Translations under genes and position numbers: made by a program
Source: Pantoea sp. Ap-967
GTDB taxonomy: Bacteria; Pseudomonadota; Gammaproteobacteria; Pseudomonadales; Pseudomonadaceae
NCBI RefSeq assembly: GCF_011752565.1
Contig: NZ_VWXK01000007.1
Coordinates: 1 to 64,000 of the forward strand
Reading direction: 5' to 3'
DNA length: 64,000 nucleotides
In this document: piece by piece, positions 24,228 to 32,864 of the stretch
Position numbering within the stretch: the stretch's first letter is position 1
Layout of the letters: each line of letters starts with the position of its first letter
Notes under the pieces: generated by a model
Seen by the model: only the letters and a program-made list of their open reading frames with translations
Told to the model about the DNA's origin: nothing
Databases searched by the model: none

Positions 24228-25168
24228 CAGTGCGGCGCCTGTGGGCCGGCGCGGGTGCGCTGGCGCTGCTCGCAGTGGCAGTCGCCCTGGCCTTGCGCCC
24301 GGGCGAGGAGCCGGTGGCGGCGGTGCACCCGGCGCCGTCCCCACTGGCCAGCGGGCAGGCGTTGGCGCGCTTGGGTGACCAGCAGGTGGGCAGTGACGAA
24401 CTCAAGGCGTTGCTCGCGCAACTGCCCGAGCAGGCCCGGGCCAACCTGCGCGGCGACCGCCAGGCACTGGAGGCGTGGATCCGCTCGCGCCTGGCCGAGA
24501 AGGCGCTGTTCCAGCAGGCCGAGGCCCAGGGCTGGTTGCAGCGGGCCGACATTCAGGGGCAGGTACGGGCGGCCACCGAACAGATCGTCCTGCGTGACTA
24601 CCTGGCATCGGTCAGCAAGGTGCCGGATGCCTACCCCAGCGACGCTGACCTGCAGCAGGCCTACGAGGCCGGCAAGGCTGCGTTGCAGGTGCCGGCGCGC
24701 TACCGCCTGAGCCAGATCTTCCTGCGCGTGGCCACTCCGGCCGACGACCTGGCCGTGCGCAAACAGGCCGAGGCCCTGGCCAAACAGGCCCAGGCCGCCA
24801 ACGCCGACTTCGCCGCCTTGGCCCGCGCCAACTCGCAGGATGCGGGCAGCGCGGCGCAGGGCGGTGATAGCGGCCTGCAACCGCTGGCCCAGTTGCTGCC
24901 GCAGGTGCGCGGCGTGGTGCCCAAGCTCAAGGTCGGTAGCGTCAGCGACCCGGTGCAGAGCGAAGCCGGCTACCACATCATCAAACTGCTGGAGCAGCAA
25001 CCGGCCCGCGCGGCTACCCTCGAAGAGGTCGCCCCGCGCCTGCGCCAGGTGTTGCGTGCCCAGCGCCAGGAACAGGTGGCCAAGGCCTACGTCGAGGGCA
25101 TGTTCGACACCGCGACCTTGAGCATCGATGGTGCGGCGTTGAACCAGGTGCTCGACAACAACCGCTGA
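24224..25168 (+). CDS. PpiC/parvulin-type periplasmic peptidyl-prolyl isomerase
   Basis: A 314-residue protein with an N-terminal membrane anchor or signal (about 8-25). A SurA-like N-terminal helical domain (about 45-125) precedes a parvulin domain at about 155-265 (YRLSQIFLRV, FAALARANSQDAGSAAQGGD, SEAGYHIIKLL). It would assist folding or secretion competence of an exported protein, consistent with a TPS system. The start is GTG at 24224 overlapping the previous stop. It is the last structural gene of the run. Confidence 0.87.
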   Translation: MTVRRLWAGAGALALLAVAVALALRPGEEPVAAVHPAPSPLASGQALARLGDQQVGSDELKALLAQLPEQARANLRGDRQALEAWIRSRLAEKALFQQAEAQGWLQRADIQGQVRAATEQIVLRDYLASVSKVPDAYPSDADLQQAYEAGKAALQVPARYRLSQIFLRVATPADDLAVRKQAEALAKQAQAANADFAALARANSQDAGSAAQGGDSGLQPLAQLLPQVRGVVPKLKVGSVSDPVQSEAGYHIIKLLEQQPARAATLEEVAPRLRQVLRAQRQEQVAKAYVEGMFDTATLSIDGAALNQVLDNNR

Positions 25169-25223
25169 CAACTCAATAACAAGGACGACCGGGCCCGCCA
25201 GCCGGGCCCGTGGGAGGCGAGGG

Positions 25224-26180
25224 ATGCCGATCGATCTTCAACGGGGCCAGCGCGCCCTGGATACCAGCTTGCCGGTCATCCGGTCCCAGGTACCGCTGGC
25301 GCTGGATGAACAGGCCCTGGAGTGCTTCGTGGTCACCGCCCGCTGTGGCTGCTTCATGCAGGCGGCGCGGCGGCTCAACCTCAAGACCGTGGCCCTGCGC
25401 AAGCGCCTGGCTGCGCTGGAGGCGAGGCTTGGCTACAGCCTGTTCGTCAATGTGCACAACAACCCGGTACTCAGCCAGCAGGGCCGGCGTTTGCTGTTGG
25501 TCCTGCAGGCGCGTGAAACCGGCGCCACCAGCGCGCAGCCGCGTGACGAAGCCCTGCCGGTTCGCCTGGCAGTGGCGGCGCCACTGCTGCACGACCTGCT
25601 CGGGCGCAACCTGATCAACTTCGTTCGCCAGCACGCCGGCATGCGCTTGCAGGTGGCGAACCTGGAGGCGGGCGGGGAGGCCGACGTGACGTTGTGGTTG
25701 GGTGACCTGGCCACGCCCACCCGCCTGCACGCACCCGGCCAAGGCCAACCCCAAGCGCTGGGGACCTTGGATTATGTGGCGCATATCGCCAAGCGCTACG
25801 TGCGCGAAGCCAACCGGCCAACCTCCCTGGCCGACTTGCAGGACTACATGCTGGTGCATTGGCAGGGGGATGCGCAGGTGGCGGCGCTGGCGCCCTGGCA
25901 TGCCGTGGTGCAGGCGCGCCAGGGCGGCGTGACGCTGATCGAGGATTACCCGATGTACAACCAGCTGATCAAGTGCAGCGCCTGCGTAGGGCTGTTGCCG
26001 CATTATGCCTCGCACCTGGACCGTGGCTTGCTGGCCTTGCCCGAGGTATTTCGCAAGCCGATGCGGCGACGGGTGTGGCTGGCGGTCAATGGCAAAGCCC
26101 AGGATGACCCGCTGGTGCAGGTGCTGGTGGGCGCGATCCGCGCGGCGTTCGATGAACGCCGGGAGTGGTTCGAGGGTTGA
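25224..26180 (+). CDS. LysR-type transcriptional regulator
   Basis: A 318-residue protein with an N-terminal winged helix-turn-helix at about 25-85 (CGCFMQAARRLNLKTVALRK and RLAALEARLGYSLF) and a LysR-type effector domain to the end. The N terminus is about 20 residues longer than usual. It lies 55 bp after the parvulin gene, separated by a GC hairpin (GGGCCCG repeated at 25190-25210), on the same strand as the TPS/Exb cluster. It is a plausible regulator of that cluster. Confidence 0.8.
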   Translation: MPIDLQRGQRALDTSLPVIRSQVPLALDEQALECFVVTARCGCFMQAARRLNLKTVALRKRLAALEARLGYSLFVNVHNNPVLSQQGRRLLLVLQARETGATSAQPRDEALPVRLAVAAPLLHDLLGRNLINFVRQHAGMRLQVANLEAGGEADVTLWLGDLATPTRLHAPGQGQPQALGTLDYVAHIAKRYVREANRPTSLADLQDYMLVHWQGDAQVAALAPWHAVVQARQGGVTLIEDYPMYNQLIKCSACVGLLPHYASHLDRGLLALPEVFRKPMRRRVWLAVNGKAQDDPLVQVLVGAIRAAFDERREWFEG

Positions 26181-26202
26181 TTAACCCGTACTAGGGTTCA
26201 GT

Positions 26203-26255
26203 ACCCTGTAGGAGCGAGCGCAGCTCGCGATGCGCCGCCTCAGCGGCGCGCTCCC
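26203..26255. repeat. REP-like element at the 3' end of alkB
   Basis: Contains TGTAGGAGCGAGCGCAGCTC and GCGCCGCC-TCA-GCGGCGCG palindromes. The alkB stop codon (complement of 26240-26242) and its last residues lie within it. It separates two convergent genes and may act in mRNA 3'-end stabilisation. Confidence 0.75.
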
Positions 26256-26896
26256 CCAGCCCTGCGCAAGGTCAGGTTGATCCGCCGCTCCCCCATCCGC
26301 GGGTGTACCCCGGGCTTTACCGGCAATACCCCATGAAAGCGCAACCGGTCCTCACCCCCCCACACCAGCACATCCCCATGGCTCAAGGGTATCCGCAGGG
26401 TTCGGTCCGCACGCTGCATGCCGCCAAACAGAAACACCGCCGGCAACCCCAGCGAAACCGAGACGATCGGCTGGGCGAAATCCTGTTCATCGCGGTCCTG
26501 GTGCAGGCTCAGGCGTGTGCCGGGCAGGTAATGGTTGACCAGGCAGGCATCGGGCACGAAGCCTTCGAACCCGGCCGCTGCCGCTGCGCGGGCGGCAAGG
26601 TCGAGCAGCACCTGTGGCAGTGCCGGCCAAGGCTTGCCGCTGAGCGGGTCGGTGGGGCTATAGCGATAACCTTTGGCATCACTCACCCAGCCCAGCGAAC
26701 CACAGTTGGTCAAGGCCACCGCCATGTGCTGCCCGCCCGGTGTCTGCATGTGCCGAAACGGTGCGGCGCGCAGCACCGGGCGCAGGGCGTCGAGCAGCGG
26801 CTCGATGCCGGCCAGGGCGAAGCCGGGCAGCAGCACGGTGTGGCTGGCCAGGCGTTGTGGCTGCGGGCCGAACAGGTCGAGGTCGGACTGGATCAT
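26240..26896 (-). CDS. alkB: AlkB-type DNA/RNA alkylation repair dioxygenase
   Basis: A 218-residue Fe(II)/2-oxoglutarate dioxygenase that oxidatively demethylates 1-methyladenine and 3-methylcytosine. The iron ligands are H132 and D134 (LHQDRDE) and H188 (LRFHGV). The 2-oxoglutarate-binding RINLTLR segment follows near residue 205. Length and NHYLPGTRLSLHQD are typical of E. coli-type AlkB. It stands alone, convergent with the LysR gene, and shows no link to the secretion clusters. Confidence 0.93.
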   Translation of the reverse strand: MIQSDLDLFGPQPQRLASHTVLLPGFALAGIEPLLDALRPVLRAAPFRHMQTPGGQHMAVALTNCGSLGWVSDAKGYRYSPTDPLSGKPWPALPQVLLDLAARAAAAAGFEGFVPDACLVNHYLPGTRLSLHQDRDEQDFAQPIVSVSLGLPAVFLFGGMQRADRTLRIPLSHGDVLVWGGEDRLRFHGVLPVKPGVHPRMGERRINLTLRRAGGARR

Positions 26897-26962
26897 CGGG
26901 CGGTGGCGTGGGGTGGGTAGGTCGCCATTATAGCGCTGCTGACATTGCTGGCACCCGTACAG

Positions 26963-27016
26963 TGATTCCCTCGCGAATGCTGATTCCCTCGCGCACGCTG
27001 ATTCCCTCGCGCACGC
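26963..27016. repeat. Three 18-bp tandem repeats
   Basis: The unit TGATTCCCTCGCGCACGC is repeated three times. The second and third copies are identical and the first has two changes (AT for CA). The repeats lie between alkB and the csgA terminator, immediately before a REP element, in a 357-bp gap (26897-27253) with no gene. Confidence 0.9.
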
Positions 27017-27021
27017 TGCAC

Positions 27022-27140
27022 CTGTAGGAGCGAGCGCAGCTCGCGATGGGCTGCAAAGCAGCCCGGCTTTATGAGCCGCGAAGCTGGAGCCCTGGGACCG
27101 CTGCGCGCTCCATCGCGAGCTACGCTCGCTCCTACCGGGG
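27022..27140. repeat. Inverted REP-like pair
   Basis: TGTAGGAGCGAGCGCAGCTC and its inverted counterpart ending CGCTCGCTCCTACCGG flank a spacer with smaller palindromes (GGGCTGCAAAGCAGCCC). It belongs to the GAGCGAGCGCAGCTCGC subtype also found at 26203 and 33094. Confidence 0.85.
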
Positions 27141-27197
27141 CGAGGGGCAGCAGCAGGCCAGGGCTACGATAGGTGCATCGCGTTGCATTCCCGGCAG

Positions 27198-27240
27198 AAA
27201 AAAAGGAACCGCGACGCCAGGGAGCGGAGGCGCCGCGGTT
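27198..27240 (-). terminator. Rho-independent terminator of the csgBA operon
   Basis: On the minus strand the 12-nt arms AACCGCGGCGCC and GGCGTCGCGGTT form a stem with one mismatch and a 10-nt loop. CC and seven U residues follow. It begins 14 nt beyond the csgA stop codon and closes the operon that starts at 32794. Confidence 0.92.
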
Positions 27241-27253
27241 CAAGGGGGAGCCG

Positions 27254-28699
27254 TCAATGTTGGGTGGCGGTGGCCATGTTGCCGTTGCCCATCTGGCTAA
27301 TGGTGGCGCTCTGGTTGGCGCCGCTTTGGTTGACGAAGGCCTGGTTGGCCGTACCGCCCTGGGTCACGTAGGCAACGTTGGCGCTGTCAGCCTGCTTGAT
27401 CGTGGCGCTGTTGCCACTGCCATACAGCTGGTTCACATAGCTCTGGTTGGCATAGCCGGACTGGTCCAGGGTGATGGTGTTGCCGCTGCCGTTGGTCGAG
27501 CCATAGGCATAGTTGTCGGTGCCACGCTGGTCGGCGACGAGGATGTTGTCGCTGCCGTTCTGCTCGAAATACAGCTCGTTGTTGTTGTCGGCCTGCTTGG
27601 TCTGCATCGAGTTGCCACTGCCTTTCTGGTTCAGCGTGGCCACTTGGTAGGCGCCGTTCTGGGTCAGGTTGACACTGTTGGCCGTGCCGTTCTGGTTGAT
27701 CTTGGCGGTTTGGTTGTTGCCGAACTGCCCGCCCAGTTTCTCGCCCTTCCAGTTGCTGGCCAGCACCTTGTTGCCGGTGCCCTTGGTGGTGACGGTCAGG
27801 CTCTGGTTGTCGCCGGTCTGGTAGGTGAAGCTCTGGTTGCTGGTGCCGTTCTGGTTGATCGTGGTCGTGGCGTTGTGCGTCTCGAACTGGTCCGACCAGC
27901 TGGCGTTGGACTTGCCCTGCTGGAACAGGTTGGCGACGTTGCCCTGGCCGAAGCTCTGGTCGATGTAGCCTTCGTTGAGCTGGCCGGTTTGGTTGACGGT
28001 GGCGTGGCTGCCAGCCTGGGTATCCTGCCAAACCTCCACCGAGTGGCCGGTGCCGTACTGGTCGATGGCGAGGGTGCCGCCGCTGCCGTCGCGCTGGTCA
28101 CCGTAGGCGAAGTTCTGCTTGCCCTGCTGGTAGATCTGGATGTAGCCGTCGTTGTGCAGCAGGTGCTCGGTGGCGGCGTAGTTGTCCTGGCCGTCCTGGT
28201 TGACCGTGCTGCGGTTGTTGCTGCCGCCGAACAACTGCTCGACGTAGGCCTCGTTGCGCTGGCCGCTCTGCTGGGTGGTGGCCTGGCTGGCGGTTTGGGT
28301 GTCCTGCCAGATGGTCGACTTGTTCTCGCTGCCATTTTGGTACTGGCTGGCCTGGTTGTTATCGCCCACCGACTGGCTGGCGAAGGCGTCGTTGTAGCTG
28401 CCCGCCGCCTGCTGGTTGATGTGGCTGGCGTTTTCGAACAGCTGCTCGGCGTAGCCTGCGTTGTACGAGCCGGTGGCGCTCTGGTTGATGTAGCTGGTGC
28501 TGGTGTCCTGCACCGCCAGGTGGTTATGGCCCTTGCCGGTCTGGGTTTGCGTGGCGGCGGCGAACGGGGCGACGGTTTGCTGCACCTCGGCAACGTTCTG
28601 GTTGCCGCTCTGCGACTGGTTCGAGGTGCTGTCGTCGGCCATGGCCTGGCCGGCCAGGGCCAGGACGATAGCGGCGCTTAGGGGAGCGAGCTTGAACAT
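27254..28699 (-). CDS. csgA: Major curlin subunit CsgA, giant form
   Basis: A 481-residue secreted amyloid subunit, about three times the length of E. coli CsgA. After the signal peptide (SAAIVLALAGQAMA) and an N-terminal targeting segment come many ~22-residue curlin repeats with the SxxxQxGxxNxxxxxQ pattern, in an Asn/Gln/Gly/Ser-rich composition with almost no hydrophobic helices. The subunit should leave through CsgG and polymerise on CsgB. The start ATG at 28699 is preceded by CTGGAGG. A 17-residue upstream in-frame extension has no signal-peptide logic. It is 16 bp downstream of csgB. Confidence 0.93.
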   Translation of the reverse strand: MFKLAPLSAAIVLALAGQAMADDSTSNQSQSGNQNVAEVQQTVAPFAAATQTQTGKGHNHLAVQDTSTSYINQSATGSYNAGYAEQLFENASHINQQAAGSYNDAFASQSVGDNNQASQYQNGSENKSTIWQDTQTASQATTQQSGQRNEAYVEQLFGGSNNRSTVNQDGQDNYAATEHLLHNDGYIQIYQQGKQNFAYGDQRDGSGGTLAIDQYGTGHSVEVWQDTQAGSHATVNQTGQLNEGYIDQSFGQGNVANLFQQGKSNASWSDQFETHNATTTINQNGTSNQSFTYQTGDNQSLTVTTKGTGNKVLASNWKGEKLGGQFGNNQTAKINQNGTANSVNLTQNGAYQVATLNQKGSGNSMQTKQADNNNELYFEQNGSDNILVADQRGTDNYAYGSTNGSGNTITLDQSGYANQSYVNQLYGSGNSATIKQADSANVAYVTQGGTANQAFVNQSGANQSATISQMGNGNMATATQH

Positions 28700-28715
28700 G
28701 GTGGTGCCTCCAGGT

Positions 28716-29186
28716 CTATCGGTATTGGGTGATCTGAACATGCTGGCCATTGCCGGCTTGGGTCACTGAACTGCTCAGGCCTGAGCCGGCCTGCTCGATA
28801 CTGGCGCTGTTGCTGTTGCCGATCTGCTCGATGCTGGCACTGTTGCTGCTGCCGCTCTGGCGGATCGATGCGCTGTTGCCATTTCCCTGCTGGCGGATGC
28901 TGGCCATCAGGTCACTTCCCTCTTGAAGGATGTATGCCTCCTGCGCGCCCCCGGCCTGGACGATGCGGCCCAGCAGGGCCTGGCCGTTCTGGTCGAGGGC
29001 GGCGCGGTTGCCCGACCCTTGCTGCTCGATCACCGCCACCTGGCCGCTACCTGCGGGCAGCAGGCGGATGACCGGCGGCTCGCCCAGGTCGCTGCCGGCG
29101 GCGAGGTCGGCGTTGTCCATCAGGTCGTCGGCCTGTGCCAGGCCGGTGAGGGCCAGGCACAGCAGTAGGGGGTACAGGCGTTTCAT
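28716..29186 (-). CDS. csgB: Curlin nucleator CsgB
   Basis: A 156-residue exported protein with a signal peptide (LLLCLALTGLAQA) and about five curlin repeats (VAVIEQQGSGNRAALDQNG, SIRQQGNGNSASIRQSGSSN, SIEQAGSGLSSSVTQAGNGQ). Length and order upstream of csgA fit the nucleator. The C terminus ends QITQYR, like basic C termini of CsgB that hold it to the surface. It starts 15 bp after the preceding gene. Confidence 0.92.
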   Translation of the reverse strand: MKRLYPLLLCLALTGLAQADDLMDNADLAAGSDLGEPPVIRLLPAGSGQVAVIEQQGSGNRAALDQNGQALLGRIVQAGGAQEAYILQEGSDLMASIRQQGNGNSASIRQSGSSNSASIEQIGNSNSASIEQAGSGLSSSVTQAGNGQHVQITQYR

Positions 29187-29201
29187 GGCGTTCTCCCGGG
29201 C

Positions 29202-31433
29202 CTACTGCACGGTTACGTTGACGGTGCGGGTGCTGCCTTGGCTGCTGGTCACCGTGGCCGTCGGGCTGGCCGTCGGTATCACCGTGGTGCTGTTGCTGAC
29301 CGTCAGCCGCCAGCGGCCGGTCACCGGTACCGTGGTGGTGCCGAGGGTCTGCACGCCCGTGGTGGTGGTGACTTGCACGGTGATGGTGTTGCCGGTGGTC
29401 ACCGACGAGGTGCCGCTGATGTCCCAGTTGTAACGGTTGTTGGAACGGGCCAGTACCGTGGCGGCGGTGACCGCGAAGGTTTCGGCTGCCGGGCGTGGCT
29501 GGACGTTGACCGTGACCGTGGCGGGGGTCGACACCGCGCCGAGCGAGTCGCGCGCCTGGTAGGTGAAGGTGGTGGTGAACGCCGTGGTCACGCTGGTGGG
29601 CGGGGTGTAGGTGACGGTACTGCCGTCGGTGCTCACCGTGCCGCGCCCGGCCGCCGGTTGGGTGATGGCCGCCACGGCCAGCGGCACGTTGCCTTCTGGG
29701 TCGGTGTCGTTGGCCAGCACGTTGATGGTCAATGGCACGCCCAGGGTGGTCACGGTTTCGGGGTTGGCGGTCGGTGGCCGGTTGGGTGCGACATTGATGG
29801 TGACGTTGGCCGGGGCCGACTTCAGGCCCTTGGCGTCCATCGCCCGGTAGGTGAAGGTGGCCACCAGCGGCTGGGTGGCCCCGGCCGGTGGGGTGTAGGT
29901 GACCGCGGTGGTGCCGTTGAGCACCACGCCGCCAAGGCCTGTACCCGGCTGGGTGAGGTCGGTGATGGTCAGCGGTAGGTTGCCGTCCGGGTCGCTGTCG
30001 TTTTGCAGCAGGTTCAGGGTCAGCGGCACGCCGACGCTGGTGCTGCCGACATCGGCCTGGGCCACGGGCGGCTGGTTGGCCGCCTCGACCGGCGCGCTGC
30101 CGACCACCACCACCGGCTCCACATCGCTGCCGCCGTGGGCGGACTTGACCGTGATGCTGGCCGGTGGCTGGGTCAGGTCGTTGATTACCAGGCTCTGCAG
30201 GGTGCCGGCCTTGGACAGGCGGCCGTAGCCCTGGGCGAGCAGGTCGGGAATCACCACCTCGTCGCTGGAGCGAGCCTCGATGGTCAGGCGTTTGGTTGCC
30301 CATTCATAGCGCGCGGTGCTGACCTTGACCACGTCGGACAGCTTGCTCGACAGGGCGGTGGGCCGGGTGTTGGCGGCGCTGCTGCTGGCGGTGACCACCA
30401 CCACGGGGGGCGGCGCGGCCTGGCTCAGCTGCTGGCTGAAGAACAACCCGTTGTTGTCGGCAAGCAGGCTGAACTGGCAGGGCGAAGGCGGCGAACCGAC
30501 CAGCGCCAGGCCGTTGCGCAGGCACAGCGTGGCAGTGTTCGGCGCCTTGGCGAATACCTCTACGCGGGTACCGCTGCCGTTGCGTGAATAGGTGGCCCGT
30601 TCCAGGGTAACCGGGGTTTGCGCGCGTTGGTCGAGCACTTTGCCAGAGACGGTGAACAGGTTGGTTTCGATGCGCCCGGGCGGGCCGTCGATACGGATGA
30701 AGTTGGTATTGAATGGGCTGCCCACCACCGCTTCGGTGCGGTTCGGGTCGCCGACGAAGGTTTCGCTGGCGCCGGTGTCGGGGTTGACCTCCACATAGGG
30801 TGCGCCGACCCCGCGCAGGAACGGCCCGAGGGCACCGTTGAGAGCGCCGGTGAAGTTGCCCGGGGCGCCGATGCCGATGTCGCGGGTGATATTGATCGCC
30901 CGCCGGCCAGGGGTGGTGACGTTGACTGTCTCCACGCCATACGGGTGGGTGATGGTGTAGGTGCCGGCACGCGGCACCGATACGCGGATACGGATGCGGG
31001 CGAAGCTCTGCTGGTCGCCGTCCACCGGGTTTTCCGAGGCGAAGGCCGCTTCCAGCCCGGCGACGTAGGCATCCAGCTCGTAGCCACTGTTGCCCACGGC
31101 GGGAATGGTGGCTTCGGCCAGGAACCAGAACATCTCCGGTGGCCAGTTGTCGGGGAACACCAGCGGCAAGGCGTCATCGAAGATGCCCGGCTCCGGCAGC
31201 AGGGTGCACATGTAGGCAGGCGCACCCGGCGCACCGGCCACCCGCGAGCTGACGGCGTGGGAGCCGCACAGCTCCAGCGACAGGCCGTCGCTGTCCTTGT
31301 ACCACATGGGGAACCCCCCGGTGGCGAAGGTGTAGGGGCCTGGGTCGACATCCGACAGGGCGGCCCAGGCCGCACTGCTGAGGGTGAGGGAGAAACCGGC
31401 GGCGAACAGCGCACGGCGCGGCCAAGTGTTCAT
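29202..31433 (-). CDS. Large secreted protein with Ig/cadherin-like repeats, paralogue of the upstream gene
   Basis: A 743-residue exported protein (signal peptide FAAGFSLTLSSAAWA). Residues 25-430 share a domain with the upstream gene (DVDPGPYTFATGGFPMWYKD, FARIRIRVSVPRAGTYTITH, GRRAINITRDIGIGAPGNFT). The C-terminal part adds two or more Big_9/cadherin-type Ig-like repeats with the calcium-type NDSDPDGN and NDTDPEGN motifs. The last ~100 residues are Thr-rich. No anchor motif is seen. It is encoded 15 bp ahead of csgB, so it is likely an extracellular matrix partner of curli. ATG at 31433 follows AAGGAGG. Confidence 0.83.
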   Translation of the reverse strand: MNTWPRRALFAAGFSLTLSSAAWAALSDVDPGPYTFATGGFPMWYKDSDGLSLELCGSHAVSSRVAGAPGAPAYMCTLLPEPGIFDDALPLVFPDNWPPEMFWFLAEATIPAVGNSGYELDAYVAGLEAAFASENPVDGDQQSFARIRIRVSVPRAGTYTITHPYGVETVNVTTPGRRAINITRDIGIGAPGNFTGALNGALGPFLRGVGAPYVEVNPDTGASETFVGDPNRTEAVVGSPFNTNFIRIDGPPGRIETNLFTVSGKVLDQRAQTPVTLERATYSRNGSGTRVEVFAKAPNTATLCLRNGLALVGSPPSPCQFSLLADNNGLFFSQQLSQAAPPPVVVVTASSSAANTRPTALSSKLSDVVKVSTARYEWATKRLTIEARSSDEVVIPDLLAQGYGRLSKAGTLQSLVINDLTQPPASITVKSAHGGSDVEPVVVVGSAPVEAANQPPVAQADVGSTSVGVPLTLNLLQNDSDPDGNLPLTITDLTQPGTGLGGVVLNGTTAVTYTPPAGATQPLVATFTYRAMDAKGLKSAPANVTINVAPNRPPTANPETVTTLGVPLTINVLANDTDPEGNVPLAVAAITQPAAGRGTVSTDGSTVTYTPPTSVTTAFTTTFTYQARDSLGAVSTPATVTVNVQPRPAAETFAVTAATVLARSNNRYNWDISGTSSVTTGNTITVQVTTTTGVQTLGTTTVPVTGRWRLTVSNSTTVIPTASPTATVTSSQGSTRTVNVTVQ

Positions 31434-31465
31434 GCTGCCTCCTTGAAGGCTGAGCCTTTGTCTGT

Positions 31466-32794
31466 TCATGGCACCAGCACCACGTCTTCGCTGTCGCTGC
31501 CGCCATTGGCGCTGGTGACTTGCACCGTGGCTGGTGGAATGGGCGAGAGGGTGGTGCTCAGGGTTTTCAGTGCGCCGTTGCCGCTGAGGTTGCCGATCAC
31601 CGCGCCGTTGCCGGTGCGGGCAGTCAGCGTGGGCGGGCTGGTTTCGTCACTGCTGCTGGCCACCAGGGTGAGGGTGCCGTTGGCCAGGCTGTACTCGGCC
31701 TTGGTGATGGTCACCAGGTCGACCAGTGGCAGGCTGGCGGTGGTGACGCTGCTGCTGGGGATGGCCACGCTGTTGTCGGCGCTGAGCAGCAGGCTGGTGG
31801 GCAGCGCCGGGTTGAGCGCCGACTGGGTGTACCAGGTGCCGGTGCCATTGGCTTCGGTGAGGGGCAGGTTGGGCGTTTGGCTGGTCAGGGTAACGGTGGC
31901 CGGGCGTGGCGGGGCGAGTACGAACACATCCTGCTGGGCGCGCAGGTCGCCGTTTTCGGTATGCCGTGAATAGGTGCTGCGCAGCGGCACCAGCGGGGTA
32001 GGCCGGACCACGTCGGAAAGCTTGCCGGAAACCGAGAACACCTCGGTGCGCAGGTCGATGCCGTTGGGGCCTTCGATGCGCACGAAGTTGGTGTTGAACG
32101 GGCTGCCGGTGACGCGCTCGTCCAGGTTGGGGTCGCCGATGAAGCGTTCGCTGCCCTCGGTGTAGGGGCCGTTGACGCTGCGCAGGAACGGCCCGACATC
32201 GCCCTTGAGGGCACCGCTGAAATCACCGGCACCGGCGATGCCGATGTCGCGGGTCATGTTGATGGCCCGGCGCCCGGCGGCGGGCACATCGAACACTTCC
32301 ACGCCGTAGGGGTGGGTGATGACGTAGGTGCCGGCGGCCGGTACGTCGACACGAATGCGCACCCGGGCGAAGCTGACCTGGTCGCCATCCACCGGTTCAT
32401 CGGCGCTGAAGGCGGCTTCGATGGCGCTGCCGTAGCTCAGGTTGATGCCGCGTGTGGCGTCGGCGATGGCGGCATCGGCGGTGAACCAGAAGGCCTCATC
32501 GGGGAAGTTGCCGGGGAAGGTGACCGGCTGGGTGTCGTCGAACACGCCGGGGGTGGGCAGCAGCGTGCACATGTAGGACGGTGTGCCAGGCACGCCGGGC
32601 ACCCGCGAGCTGACCGCCTTGCTCAGGCACAGGTCGAGGGTGCGGCCATGGCTGTCCTGGTACCAGGCCGGGAATTTGCCGTTGTTGCTGGCGTAGGGGC
32701 CGGTGTCGACCGCGTACAGCGCAGCGTGGGCTGGGAGCTGGAGCAAACCGGCGAGCATCGCCAGCGCCAGCGGGTTGGGTTTCGGTCGGTGCAT
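31466..32794 (-). CDS. Secreted protein of unknown function, first gene of the curli subunit operon
   Basis: A 442-residue exported protein (signal peptide LAMLAGLLQLPAHA). It is paralogous to the next gene across its whole length: AVDTGPYASNNGKFPAWYQD, two conserved Cys-containing segments (LDLCLSKAVSSR, SYMCTLLP) and GSPFNTNFVRIEGPNG are shared, but it lacks the Ig-like repeats. No named domain is recognised. AGGAGG precedes the ATG at 32794. It is 55 bp downstream of the sigma-54 promoter and 32 bp ahead of its paralogue, so it is cotranscribed with csgB and csgA. Confidence 0.82.
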   Translation of the reverse strand: MHRPKPNPLALAMLAGLLQLPAHAALYAVDTGPYASNNGKFPAWYQDSHGRTLDLCLSKAVSSRVPGVPGTPSYMCTLLPTPGVFDDTQPVTFPGNFPDEAFWFTADAAIADATRGINLSYGSAIEAAFSADEPVDGDQVSFARVRIRVDVPAAGTYVITHPYGVEVFDVPAAGRRAINMTRDIGIAGAGDFSGALKGDVGPFLRSVNGPYTEGSERFIGDPNLDERVTGSPFNTNFVRIEGPNGIDLRTEVFSVSGKLSDVVRPTPLVPLRSTYSRHTENGDLRAQQDVFVLAPPRPATVTLTSQTPNLPLTEANGTGTWYTQSALNPALPTSLLLSADNSVAIPSSSVTTASLPLVDLVTITKAEYSLANGTLTLVASSSDETSPPTLTARTGNGAVIGNLSGNGALKTLSTTLSPIPPATVQVTSANGGSDSEDVVLVP

Positions 32795-32849
32795 GAGTCG
32801 ATTCCTCCTGCAAACGGGCCCATGGCTTGGGGCGTCTGGGAGGAGATCG

Positions 32850-32864
32850 GCAACAGCCGTGCCA
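32850..32864 (-). promoter_or_regulatory. Sigma-54 promoter of the curli subunit operon
   Basis: Read on the minus strand the sequence is TGGCACGGCTGTTGC, a full match to TGGCACG-N4-TTGC. Transcription should begin near 32838 and give a 5' leader of about 44 nt before the ATG at 32794. A CCCC-N6-GGGG dyad lies about 96 bp upstream. Confidence 0.78.

Noticed and set aside
27254..29186. Regularly spaced repeats that could be taken for a CRISPR array
   Set aside because: The periodicity is protein-coding (curlin repeats, multiples of three, degenerate at the DNA level), with no identical 25-40 bp repeats and no cas genes.
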